IMG/VR virus record: IMGVR_UViG_3300044655_001163
Span: 1 to 27,349 of that record
DNA from: a virus
Length of the DNA: 27,349 nt
Direction: 5' to 3' (one strand)
Position 1 is the stretch's first letter, and each line of letters opens with the position of its first letter. The notes beneath the pieces were generated by a model. It did no database searches, was not told the DNA's origin, and worked only from the letters and a program-made list of their open reading frames with translations. The translations under genes were made by a program, and so were the position numbers. This document shows, in pieces, positions 6,922-14,297 of the stretch.

Positions 6922-7546
6922 ATGCTGCTCTTCTGGCAGCAGACCAAGGTTTTCCTCGGTGCACCTTACCAATATTTTCTCTATGCTGATTGCTGAATGG
7001 CGCTTTGGGCTTTCCTATTAGTGTCTTGCTAATATGTTCCTTGTGCTTGGCGGATAATGATCTACCTTTTGCTATGTTGGACATTTTTTCCTTAGTCTCC
7101 ACTGATCGTTTCTTACCGCTATTTGCTGAACTAATTTTTTGTTTAGTCTCTGCACTCAACGGAGTTCTTATTCTATTTTTTGCCGCTATAGATCTCTTTA
7201 ATTTAGTTTCTAAAGACTCGTTTCTTTTAGCATACGCTAATTTTTCTCTAGTTGCAAGAGAAGGATTACTAATACCTTCTCCGCTATTGGTTCTATTATG
7301 TAAAATGCCAGTACCTAAATCTTTTCTACCGTATTTTGCAATTAACTCTATTTCTAAATTGTGTGCTTGTTGTTCTGTTAAATTTTGTTTAATAAATGTG
7401 ATATTTGATCTGTCTTTAGGAAGAGGAGCATAATGTTTAACATACGCTCTATTTCCGGTGCCTTTGCCTATATAATACGGTGTGCCTGATTTATCCGTGG
7501 AAGAATCTTTACTTCTAAGATAGGCATAAACATAAAAGTTCTGCAT
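6893..7546 (-). CDS. GIY-YIG homing endonuclease with NUMOD3 repeats
   Basis: This 217-aa protein has an N-terminal GIY-YIG nuclease domain: FYVYAYL, then PYYIGKGTGNRAY (YIG at 25-27, probable catalytic Arg33), AHNLEIELIAKYG (candidate catalytic Glu65 or Glu67) and ILHNRTNSGEG. The C-terminal half is a string of roughly five or six degenerate NUMOD3 units (S-x-E-T-K-x-K-x-S-x-A-x-x-G-K type), such as PLSAETKQKISSANSGKK, which bind DNA in group I intron and free-standing homing endonucleases like the T4 Seg proteins. It appears intact. It lies upstream of gene 55 and overlaps the chosen gp55 start by 29 bases. A fragment of a second gp55 5' end lies just upstream, so it seems inserted at the start of gene 55. 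A perfect TATAAATA lies 16 bases before the ATG and AAGGA supplies the ribosome site. Confidence 0.93.
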   Translation of the reverse strand: MQNFYVYAYLRSKDSSTDKSGTPYYIGKGTGNRAYVKHYAPLPKDRSNITFIKQNLTEQQAHNLEIELIAKYGRKDLGTGILHNRTNSGEGISNPSLATREKLAYAKRNESLETKLKRSIAAKNRIRTPLSAETKQKISSANSGKKRSVETKEKMSNIAKGRSLSAKHKEHISKTLIGKPKAPFSNQHRENIGKVHRGKPWSAARRAAYENKGNQNS

Positions 7547-7562
7547 AACAATCCTTTTATAT

Positions 7563-7570
7563 TATTTATA
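7563..7570 (-). promoter_or_regulatory. T4-type late promoter TATAAATA before homing endonuclease
   Basis: The minus strand reads TATAAATA, the exact T4 late-promoter -10 octamer recognised by gp55-bound RNA polymerase. Its 3' end is 16 bases from the endonuclease ATG, so a transcript starting 6-7 bases downstream would carry a short leader with the AAAAGGATT ribosome site. Late promoters before phage homing endonucleases are known (I-TevI). The setting is strong, but an octamer alone is weak evidence in AT-rich DNA. Confidence 0.6.
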
Positions 7571-7572
7571 CT

Positions 7573-7599
7573 TTTATTTAGGTAATTTACCTTTCTCAT
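7573..7599 (-). pseudogene. Duplicated 5' stub of gene 55, cut off by the endonuclease insertion
   Basis: From the ATG at 7599-7597 the minus strand encodes MRKVNYLNK, and the intact gp55 downstream reads (I)RKVNYLNNK at its ancestral start. Seven residues after the start codon are identical, while six of the seven codons differ synonymously (for example AGA/CGT, GTA/GTT, CTA/TTA), as expected of homologous coding sequence rather than a fresh copy. After about codon 8 the similarity ends. The frame runs on through the promoter and into the endonuclease region out of frame, stopping after 43 codons at TAG (about 7468). An AAAAGGATT ribosome-site-like sequence lies upstream with rather long spacing. 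I read this as the original gp55 start, now severed. A short real peptide from this frame cannot be excluded. Confidence 0.65.
7580..7592. repeat. 13-bp inverted repeat AGGTAA-T-TTACCT
   Basis: A perfect 6+1+6 inverted repeat lies within the gp55 stub, in the divergent region between the minus- and plus-strand gene blocks and just upstream of the endonuclease late promoter. It could be a repressor operator, part of the endonuclease recognition site, or coincidence; the coding constraint on RKVNYLN explains part of the sequence. Confidence 0.35.
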
Positions 7600-7638
7600 G
7601 CTAGAGGAATCCTTTTAATATACTACTATAATACAGTC

Positions 7639-7646
7639 AATAAATA
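7639..7646 (+). promoter_or_regulatory. Late-promoter-like AATAAATA for the virion gene block
   Basis: AATAAATA fits the NATAAATA late-promoter pattern and ends 24 bases before the first virion gene's ATG at 7671. The ribosome site AAGAGG (7656-7661) fits inside the resulting short leader. The location, at the head of a long block of structural genes, is what a late promoter should have. The rest of the 7600-7670 gap is AT-rich and holds no gene; any minus-strand host-type promoter there is too weak to annotate. Confidence 0.5.
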
Positions 7647-7670
7647 CAATAAAGCAAGAGGTTTTATTAT

Positions 7671-8726
7671 ATGGCATTAAATTTAGGTGGTTTATTTAAC
7701 CAATCAGCTGGTAGCTTACCTACCCGTGCATTAACCGGTGGCGGTAAAGATGTATTTTCTTTATTAAACCCAAGTAACGCACGTAATGCCATATCTGGCT
7801 TGTTGCCAGGTGGTATGAGTAGTGAAGCTAAAAGTACACCAAACATAGGCTTCCAAAGTGCAAATGGTACCGGCGGAGCCACTGCGGCTAATGAGGACGA
7901 TTGGCGAGTAAGAATAAGTCTATCTCCTAAAGCTAAAATTTGGTATCAAGATCCTACAATGCTACCTAATGCACTAATGTATCCATTAGTTGAAACTAAC
8001 GGAGTTATATTTCCGTACACCCCTGCAATCACAGTTACTCATAACGCAACTTACTCTTCAGCAAGCCTTACACATAGTAATTATCCTGCATATTTCTACA
8101 ACAACTCAGAAGTGGCAGCTATTACAATCAGTGGAGACTTTACGGTACAAAATCCCAGCGACGGCCAGTACCTAATGGCTGCAATATACTTTTTCCGCAG
8201 TGCTACTAAGATGTTCTTTGGGCAAGGCGATAACGTAGGCAACCCGCCACCAATTGTGTTCTTAGATGGATACGGTAGTCACTACTTCCCACACATACCT
8301 TGTGCAGTTACATCATTCCAGCACACCTTGCCAGATGATGTTGACTATATTCAAGTACCTATCAGTAGAACTACCCTACAAGAATCACAGATTTCACCAC
8401 CAAGTGTGACAAATAATACCACGCCAGATCTAGCAACTAACAGTATTACTGGTCCTAACGGAGAAATCTATGCGCCAAATTGGGGAGCCACTGGGTCTGC
8501 ATCGGGTGATGCCAAATTAGCAGCTAACAATGCCAGAGCTAATACTACAAAAACAGAATATAATACAATCACCACAACATCACGCTTACCGACAAGAAGC
8601 TCAGTTTCTATAACACTACAACCAATGTACAGCCGTAAAAATCTTGCTGACAACTTCGATCTTAATAAATTTGCACAAGGATTTTTATTGGCTAACAGCG
8701 ATACTGGTGCAGGAGGATTTATCTAA
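7671..8726 (+). CDS. Baseplate tail-tube cap-like protein (T4 gp48/gp54 type)
   Basis: A 351-aa virion protein. The N-terminal 75 residues are Gly/Ser/Asn-rich and low in complexity. The conserved core follows: WRVRISLSPKAKIWYQ (78-93), GVIFPYTPAITVTH (111-124), YFYNNSEVAAITISGDFTVQ (141-160) and YLMAAIYFFRSATKMFFG (167-184), with another strand-rich block near the C-terminus (RSSVSITLQPMYSRK). I recall this core from T4-like marine phages, where the gene sits directly before gene 53 and is annotated as baseplate or tail-tube cap (gp48-like). Whether it corresponds to T4 gp48 or gp54 cannot be decided here, so no symbol is given. A ribosome site (AAGAGG) and a late-promoter-like motif precede it. 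The last base of its TAA stop is the first base of the next ATG, so translation should be coupled. Confidence 0.72.
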   Translation: MALNLGGLFNQSAGSLPTRALTGGGKDVFSLLNPSNARNAISGLLPGGMSSEAKSTPNIGFQSANGTGGATAANEDDWRVRISLSPKAKIWYQDPTMLPNALMYPLVETNGVIFPYTPAITVTHNATYSSASLTHSNYPAYFYNNSEVAAITISGDFTVQNPSDGQYLMAAIYFFRSATKMFFGQGDNVGNPPPIVFLDGYGSHYFPHIPCAVTSFQHTLPDDVDYIQVPISRTTLQESQISPPSVTNNTTPDLATNSITGPNGEIYAPNWGATGSASGDAKLAANNARANTTKTEYNTITTTSRLPTRSSVSITLQPMYSRKNLADNFDLNKFAQGFLLANSDTGAGGFI

Positions 8727-9028
8727 TGGCAACAAATTACGGCAAAGCTAGTCCCTATTCAAAAACAGATTTTTATGGGTTTTTTATGGATGTGGCCACA
8801 ATTCCTAGCATACCCATTGATCCTAAGGATGTACAATATCAAATTGATGCTATCTATAAACAACGTCCCGACCTATTAGCCTACGACTTATATGGCGACC
8901 CTAAATTATGGTGGGTATTTGCTATACGAAATCCCAATGTTATTCAAGACCCTATATATGATTTTGAGCCCGGGGTAACTATCTATATCCCACAAAAACA
9001 AAATCTAGTAGCAAGTTTAGGACTTTAA
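8726..9028 (+). CDS. 53: Baseplate wedge protein gp53
   Basis: A 100-aa protein with the features of gp53 in T4-like phages: a short N-terminal part (SPYSKTDFYGFFMDV), then LLAYDLYGDPKLWWVFAIRN and PIYDFEPGVTIYIP. The D-x-Y-G-x-x-x-L-W-W-x-I-A-x-x-N signature followed by a LysM-like G-x-x-I-x-I-P end is shared with many contractile-tail baseplate proteins. In T4, gp53 completes the wedge and helps join wedges around the hub. This version is about half the length of T4 gp53 (196 aa), apparently keeping only the conserved core, as is common in marine relatives. A strong AGGAGG ribosome site lies in the end of the preceding gene, and the start overlaps that gene's stop by one base. Confidence 0.88.
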   Translation: MATNYGKASPYSKTDFYGFFMDVATIPSIPIDPKDVQYQIDAIYKQRPDLLAYDLYGDPKLWWVFAIRNPNVIQDPIYDFEPGVTIYIPQKQNLVASLGL

Positions 9029-9040
9029 TGAGAAGTATCA

Positions 9041-12000
9041 ATGGATAATCGAATCACGTCACTAACCCCAGCCACACGAGCCCTGGCTCAACAGCTCATT
9101 GACGCTTGTGCTGCTGCAGGGGTGCCAATCAAACTTACCAGCACACTAAGAACTGTAGCAGAACAAGATGCGTTATATGCACAAGGCCGTACCGCACCTG
9201 GGCAGATTGTTACAAATCTTAAAGGTGGTCAGGGAATACACGAAACAGGACAAGCCTTTGACGTTATACCTGTAAATGGTGGATATCATGCTTCACAAGC
9301 AACCTGGGATAAGATTGGTTCCATTGGTGAAGGTTTAGGGTTAGAGTGGGGCGGGAACTGGAAGGGCTTTAAGGATTTACCGCACTTCCAATTACAAGGT
9401 GCAAAACCCGGCAGGCCGTCACCGGGCTCGGCCCCAAGTGCGCAGCCTAGCTTAAGTGGAGTGCCCTGGACTGGGCCAATACCGTCTGAATCAGATAACG
9501 TTGATAGAGCAACTCCTGGCACCGATATTTTTATAGTGCAAAATGCGCCACCAATACCTAATAGACTACATCGATATGCCAGTTATATCTATTCTTTAAG
9601 TCTACACATGATGACCAATGAAGAATACGACAATTTAGTTGTAACGCAGGAATACTCGGCTAAAAATGTCATTATAGCCAGTGCAGGGCGCCACAGTGCT
9701 AATTTCCAACGTAATAAAAATTGGATCGAAGATTTCTATTTTGAAAACTTCAGCATGAAGACTATCATAAGTCCCAATGACGAATCAGGTAATACAAACG
9801 CCATTAGCTGCAATTTTGAAATTATAGAACCATATGGCTTTACAATGGTTGAACGAATTATCAAAACTACTGAAGATTTAGGTGGTAGTAATTACCTTGA
9901 CATGCCCTATCTAGTACAGATTGATTTTTTTGCTATCGACGACGCCGGAGAAATTACCGGTGCGGTTCCGGAATTACAGAAACGTTTTCCGATTAAACTT
10001 AATAAATTAGGCATTAGAATTACAGAACGTGGCGCTGTATACGACTTTAGAGCATCACCATACGGTCACGCAGCATTTGAAAGCACTACAGTGACGGTAC
10101 CAGCCAATATGGAAGTAACATCACGAACTATAGTTGATTTCTTTAAAAGCAGTGAAGACACATCCGTTGGTGGCCTTAATCAAGCCATTCAGCAGTTTGA
10201 CACGAATCAGCGAGAATCGACCTCTCCATCTACGGGTACACCTGCAACGCTTAATGCTGACTCGTTTGGCACTGCTATTAATGCCTATTACAAAGGGTTA
10301 AAAGACGCAGGCAAAATAGCCATAGCAGATGTATATCGTTTTGAATTCTTACCCGACCCCGACACAGGGCAAGATATCTTAGGAACAGCAACGTTTATAG
10401 AAGATAAACGTAATACTCCTAAAGAAACCCCAATGAAGAAAAACGAAAGCATTAAAGATGCTGTCAGCATGAGAATGGCCGATATCGGCAGTAGTCAAAA
10501 CACATACGATACTAGTAGGGGTATTTTTAGTATTAATTATGGCACAACAATTGACAAATTATTAGAATATGTAATACGTAACAGTTCTTATATCCACGAC
10601 CAATTGGTATTACCTGATGGTATATCCAATGAAGAATACAAAGCCCGCAAGGACGCGATGAAAGATAAGCCACTTAAATGGTTTAGAATTATTCCTAAGG
10701 TAAGACCACTGGGCTTTGATAAAATAAGAAAAATACAAGCTAAAGAAGTAACCTACACTGTTAAGCCTTATAAGATGTATAACTTACGTAGCGATATTGC
10801 GCCGCAAGGAACAGTAGTTACACCAGTTAAGGCATACAACTATTTCTTTACAGGAAAGAATAGCGATATCATTCATTTAGATATTGTGTTTAATACATTA
10901 TATTATACTCAACAAACTGCCTATAGAAGTAGCATGGCCAGCCAAAATCCCACAGGCGATAGTATTACTACAAACTATGAATTTCAAAATGCTCCTAACT
11001 ATTCGGGAGGCGATGCGCCTAAAGGTATTAACTATGACGCAGTAATGCCTCTAGTAATGAAACCTGTTGTGCAAAACTCTAAAGCAGTGGCCACTGGCAA
11101 TCCAAGTACTGCTAAAGAAGTCGGTGCAGCTGACCTAGCAGATAGTATTATGAGTAGTAGTGAAGCAGACATGCTTAGAGTAAAGATGACCATCATTGGT
11201 GATCCCGACTATATTAAACAAGACGATATATTTTACGGTGCAGACACATCAAATTCTTTAAGAGTTAGTTCAGAAATTGACAAGCGTTTGTTGCCTGATG
11301 GTGGCAGTCTTGTGATGGATGACGGTAGTTTATACGTACAAGTATTGTTTAAGGTTCCTAGAGATATAGACGACAGCACAGGCTTTATGAAATATGATGC
11401 AGGTGAGCGAAATAGTGTGTTTAGCGGATTGTATCAAGTGCTTAGTGTAACTAGTACATTTGCCAAAGGACAATTTACTCAAGAGCTCACGATGACCAGA
11501 ATACCAAGACAGGTAGCATTTGATTATGTAAGTAGAAATAACAATCAATCGGCAGAACGTCCTGGCTCAGCTACTGTAGCTGCAACCCCAGTGCAACAAG
11601 CACCTAACCCACCCACGACAGATACTGCCACAGCAACTGACACAGCCGGAGATCAAATTCCAGGGCAAGAACAAGCGGCACCCATAGCAAATAACACCGA
11701 AGCTGCACCATCTACACAACAACAAGATTTAGCGGCAGTTAGGGCCGCCGGAGTTGCAACAGATATTAACAATCAAAATGCTCCAGTTGCAGTGTCACCG
11801 CTGCCAGTTCCGACCGAAGCAGATAATAATGCACAGTTCTTGGGTAAAGCAAAAGTAATAGCACAACAAGTTAAAGATCTAGTAATGCAACGCGATAGTG
11901 TTTATAACTCGTATAGATCTACCGATAGCGGACTGACCAGAGTCGAAGATCAGTTGATTGCTGATGACCCGGCCAATGCTGATTTGAGTGAAAAAGAACT

Positions 12001-12229
12001 AGCAGCCAAATCACAAGAATATGCTACATTGTTAGCAAGAAAACAAAATCTACTAGCACAACAAAAATCGCTAAATCAACAAATAGTAGATACAGCAAAC
12101 TCAATCCCGGCGCTAGGGTTTAGTATGAATGCAACAATTCAGTCTAGTGTGCAGTTTAACACCACAGCAAGAGGTCCTAACCCATCAATTGTTGTTGGCG
12201 GACAAACAATATTAGAGCAACAATATTAG
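9041..12229 (+). CDS. Baseplate hub protein with N-terminal M15 (VanY-like) peptidase domain
   Basis: A 1062-aa fusion. Residues 1-120 form an M15 (L-alanyl-D-glutamate/VanY type) peptidase with STLRT (Arg37), zinc ligands His67 and Asp74 in GIHETGQAFDV, LEWGGNW (102-107), and Asp112/His115 in KDLPHFQL, spaced like the catalytic Asp and third zinc ligand of the T5 endolysin. A Pro/Ser/Gly linker follows. The large middle (from about 160 to 820) contains RLHRYASYIYSLSLHMM, NYLDMPYLVQIDFFAIDDAG and similar blocks that I recall from baseplate hub/structural proteins of marine T4-like phages. Then comes a Pro/Ala/Thr/Gln-rich spacer (about 830-930) and a C-terminal coiled coil (about 934-1023). 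It probably sits at the hub and cuts peptidoglycan stem peptides during infection. All M15 catalytic residues seem present. The exact T4 equivalent (gp27-like?) is uncertain. Confidence 0.82.
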   Translation: MDNRITSLTPATRALAQQLIDACAAAGVPIKLTSTLRTVAEQDALYAQGRTAPGQIVTNLKGGQGIHETGQAFDVIPVNGGYHASQATWDKIGSIGEGLGLEWGGNWKGFKDLPHFQLQGAKPGRPSPGSAPSAQPSLSGVPWTGPIPSESDNVDRATPGTDIFIVQNAPPIPNRLHRYASYIYSLSLHMMTNEEYDNLVVTQEYSAKNVIIASAGRHSANFQRNKNWIEDFYFENFSMKTIISPNDESGNTNAISCNFEIIEPYGFTMVERIIKTTEDLGGSNYLDMPYLVQIDFFAIDDAGEITGAVPELQKRFPIKLNKLGIRITERGAVYDFRASPYGHAAFESTTVTVPANMEVTSRTIVDFFKSSEDTSVGGLNQAIQQFDTNQRESTSPSTGTPATLNADSFGTAINAYYKGLKDAGKIAIADVYRFEFLPDPDTGQDILGTATFIEDKRNTPKETPMKKNESIKDAVSMRMADIGSSQNTYDTSRGIFSINYGTTIDKLLEYVIRNSSYIHDQLVLPDGISNEEYKARKDAMKDKPLKWFRIIPKVRPLGFDKIRKIQAKEVTYTVKPYKMYNLRSDIAPQGTVVTPVKAYNYFFTGKNSDIIHLDIVFNTLYYTQQTAYRSSMASQNPTGDSITTNYEFQNAPNYSGGDAPKGINYDAVMPLVMKPVVQNSKAVATGNPSTAKEVGAADLADSIMSSSEADMLRVKMTIIGDPDYIKQDDIFYGADTSNSLRVSSEIDKRLLPDGGSLVMDDGSLYVQVLFKVPRDIDDSTGFMKYDAGERNSVFSGLYQVLSVTSTFAKGQFTQELTMTRIPRQVAFDYVSRNNNQSAERPGSATVAATPVQQAPNPPTTDTATATDTAGDQIPGQEQAAPIANNTEAAPSTQQQDLAAVRAAGVATDINNQNAPVAVSPLPVPTEADNNAQFLGKAKVIAQQVKDLVMQRDSVYNSYRSTDSGLTRVEDQLIADDPANADLSEKELAAKSQEYATLLARKQNLLAQQKSLNQQIVDTANSIPALGFSMNATIQSSVQFNTTARGPNPSIVVGGQTILEQQY

Positions 12230-12240
12230 GATAATAAGAT

Positions 12241-14289
12241 ATGGCAATAGATAGTAGAGCCGGCAATAAGGTTATTAAAAATGCTCGTCGTGAAGATGCG
12301 GCAGGTACCCGTGTTGATCCGTATCCCTATATTGGTATTATTAAAAATAACTTAGACCCGACCCGCAGTGGTAGATTACAAGTTTATATTCCGGACCTAG
12401 GTGGTCCTGAAGATGATCCAAAAAACTGGCGCACAGTTAGTTTCACTAGTCCGTTTTTAGGCTACACTAGTCAAACACAATCGTCAACTGATCGTCCTAG
12501 TCAAGAAAATAAATTTGGTACAGTGCACCACACCTATGGTATGTGGATGGTGCCACCAGATATCGGTGTGCAGATTATTGTAATTTTTGTAGCCGGTGAT
12601 CCGTTGCGTGGCTACGGACTAGCATGTGTTAATCCGCATTTAAGTCATTATATGATGCCTGGCTTAGCTGGGACATCAAATGTTGATCGTAATAGTTTAA
12701 CCCCGGGGCAGCGTAAACAAATTCAGGAAGGTGATATTGTACCGGTTGTGGAGTTTAACCAATATACCAGTGATTTTACTAACGCTGCATTCTATAACAA
12801 TAACAAACCGTTACATACGTATCAGTATTCAATATATCAAAAACAAGGCTTAGAAAGAGATATTGTCCGTGGCCCAGTTTCTAGTAGCAGCCAACGAGAA
12901 AGTCCTAGTTTTGTATTTGGTATTAGTACACCCGGTCGCCCTGTTAATGACCCAGCAGATGATCCAAGTTATCTGCCAGATCTCGAAGCTGGCAAATTAA
13001 ATTCTAAATATACCGAGGTAAAATCACGCAAAGGCGGCCACGTATTCTTAATGGATGACGGCGCTACCACAGGCGAAGACCAACTTATTCGATTACGTAC
13101 AGCGGGTGGTCATCAAATTTTAATGCACGACAGCAACGAGTCACTGTATATTGCTCATGCCAACGGTTATAGCTGGGTAGAATTAACTAAAGATGGTAAA
13201 ATTTTAGCCTACAGCAAACGTGGTATGGCCTTACGTACAGAAGGTACATTTGACATACACGCCGACGGTGACTTTAATCTTGATGTAGGTGGCAAAATTA
13301 ATATCAAGGCAGGTACTAGTCTAAAATTAGAAACACCTCTAATAGATTTTCTTGCTGAAGGTAAATTTAATGTAACTGCAAATTCTGGTACTGAATTTAA
13401 GGTAGGCGTATTTAAAGTAGATTCAGCCGCAAAAATTGGTCTTAAAGCCGGAGGCATAATTGCACTTGAGGGTGCTAGCATTAAACAGAATAGTGGCGGC
13501 ACAGATTCATTAAAAGCTATAACTCCTATACAAACCCGTAAACTGCCCGAAGTAACTGGCTCTGGAGGCACGTGGTCAAGTAAACCCGGCGCTCTAGAGT
13601 CTATTGTAACCTTTGCACCCACACACGAACCGTATGACCGTGGTACCAGAGCCAGAGCATTTATACCAACAAGCCCTGGTATACAACCTAATGCTTCCTT
13701 CTCGGGTACTGATGCAACTAAAAGCGATACAACTTTAACTGCGGGTGTAGAAAACGCAGCTACCCCTAAAGATATTCGTAATCAACCACCTGCGGTTGCA
13801 CCAGCTGGTTCACTGACTAAAGATCAAACTACTGCCTTGATGTCGCAGCTAGGACAGGGCAATGACTATACTACCACTGGCAGTGATGGTAAACTAGGCA
13901 AATATCAATTGGATTACAAAGCATTACAAGAGCAAGGCTATATTAAGAGTACAGTGACCAGCAACGATCAATTGACTAACCCTAATAGCTGGACAAACAA
14001 AAACAGTATCACCGATGCAACTAGCTTTTTAAGCAACAAAACAGAACAAGAAAGTGTGATGTCAGCAGTAACTAATCAAAATTACACTAACCTACTGGCT
14101 AGCGGTGCTATTACAGCTGAACAAATTGCAGCCGATGTTGCTGGCATGATGAGTGTAGCTCATAAGTTAGGCTCAGATGCTGCACTATCATTTAGATCAG
14201 GTAGCGGCCCTGGCGCAGAATTGTTTAACCAAGGCAAATATGCAGTTAGCGTGCTGGCACCTAAACTACCAAGTATCAATGCTGGATAA
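12241..14289 (+). CDS. 5: Baseplate central spike / hub protein gp5-like
   Basis: A 682-aa protein with an N-terminal gp5/VgrG OB-fold (residues about 27-130: YPYIGIIKNNLDPTRSGRLQ, VYIPDLGG, MWMVPPDIGVQIIVIFVAGD). A C-terminal-type repetitive beta-helix spans about 290-420, with alternating strands (SLYIAHANGYSWVEL, GTFDIHADGDFNLDVGG, KINIKAGTSLKLE). It should form the trimeric membrane-piercing spike. Unlike T4 gp5, no lysozyme domain is visible between OB-fold and helix. Instead, residues about 530-665 (GKLGKYQLDYKALQEQGYI, LTNPNSWTNKNSI, DVAGMMSVAHKLG) form an alpha-rich domain that I recall from marine phage spikes, possibly lysozyme- or transglycosylase-like or cell-wall binding. AGGA precedes the ATG, 11 bases after the hub gene. 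The stop codon overlaps a late-promoter-like motif for gene 25. Confidence 0.85.
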   Translation: MAIDSRAGNKVIKNARREDAAGTRVDPYPYIGIIKNNLDPTRSGRLQVYIPDLGGPEDDPKNWRTVSFTSPFLGYTSQTQSSTDRPSQENKFGTVHHTYGMWMVPPDIGVQIIVIFVAGDPLRGYGLACVNPHLSHYMMPGLAGTSNVDRNSLTPGQRKQIQEGDIVPVVEFNQYTSDFTNAAFYNNNKPLHTYQYSIYQKQGLERDIVRGPVSSSSQRESPSFVFGISTPGRPVNDPADDPSYLPDLEAGKLNSKYTEVKSRKGGHVFLMDDGATTGEDQLIRLRTAGGHQILMHDSNESLYIAHANGYSWVELTKDGKILAYSKRGMALRTEGTFDIHADGDFNLDVGGKINIKAGTSLKLETPLIDFLAEGKFNVTANSGTEFKVGVFKVDSAAKIGLKAGGIIALEGASIKQNSGGTDSLKAITPIQTRKLPEVTGSGGTWSSKPGALESIVTFAPTHEPYDRGTRARAFIPTSPGIQPNASFSGTDATKSDTTLTAGVENAATPKDIRNQPPAVAPAGSLTKDQTTALMSQLGQGNDYTTTGSDGKLGKYQLDYKALQEQGYIKSTVTSNDQLTNPNSWTNKNSITDATSFLSNKTEQESVMSAVTNQNYTNLLASGAITAEQIAADVAGMMSVAHKLGSDAALSFRSGSGPGAELFNQGKYAVSVLAPKLPSINAG

Positions 14290-14292
14290 ATA
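14285..14292 (+). promoter_or_regulatory. Late-promoter-like GATAAATA before gene 25
   Basis: GATAAATA fits NATAAATA. It overlaps the TAA stop of the spike gene and ends 5 bases before the ATG of gene 25, which lacks a Shine-Dalgarno sequence. Initiation 6 bases downstream would give a leaderless message. The same geometry occurs at 259-266 on the other strand. Confidence 0.4.
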
Positions 14293-14297
14293 TTAAT

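Noticed and set aside
6922-6972. Extension of gp55 upstream to the ATG at 6972
   Set aside because: The extra 17 residues (MVRCTEENLGLLPEEQ...) are the endonuclease C-terminal coding region read in another frame, and no gp55 family resemblance begins before KVNYLNNK.
6990-7433. 147-aa plus-strand open frame
   Set aside because: It is exactly antisense to the NUMOD3 repeats of the homing endonuclease, has no ribosome site or family resemblance, and is explained by the repetitive codon pattern of the real gene.
6893-7599. A group I intron in gene 55 carrying the endonuclease frame
   Set aside because: The endonuclease frame nearly fills the interval, leaving no room for a roughly 250-nt intron core. 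The downstream flank also repeats the exon-1 amino acids with synonymous codons, which points to a translated gene start rather than an intron end.
6893-7599. Translational bypassing from the gp55 stub to the downstream copy, as in T4 gene 60
   Set aside because: The gap is about 700 bases against 50 in gene 60, and the downstream copy has its own ribosome-site-like sequence and a usable ATG. Repetition of the same seven residues would also be pointless for a hop.
13209-13622. 137-aa minus-strand open frame
   Set aside because: It is antisense to the beta-helix repeats of the spike gene, where regular codon patterns create long shadow frames.
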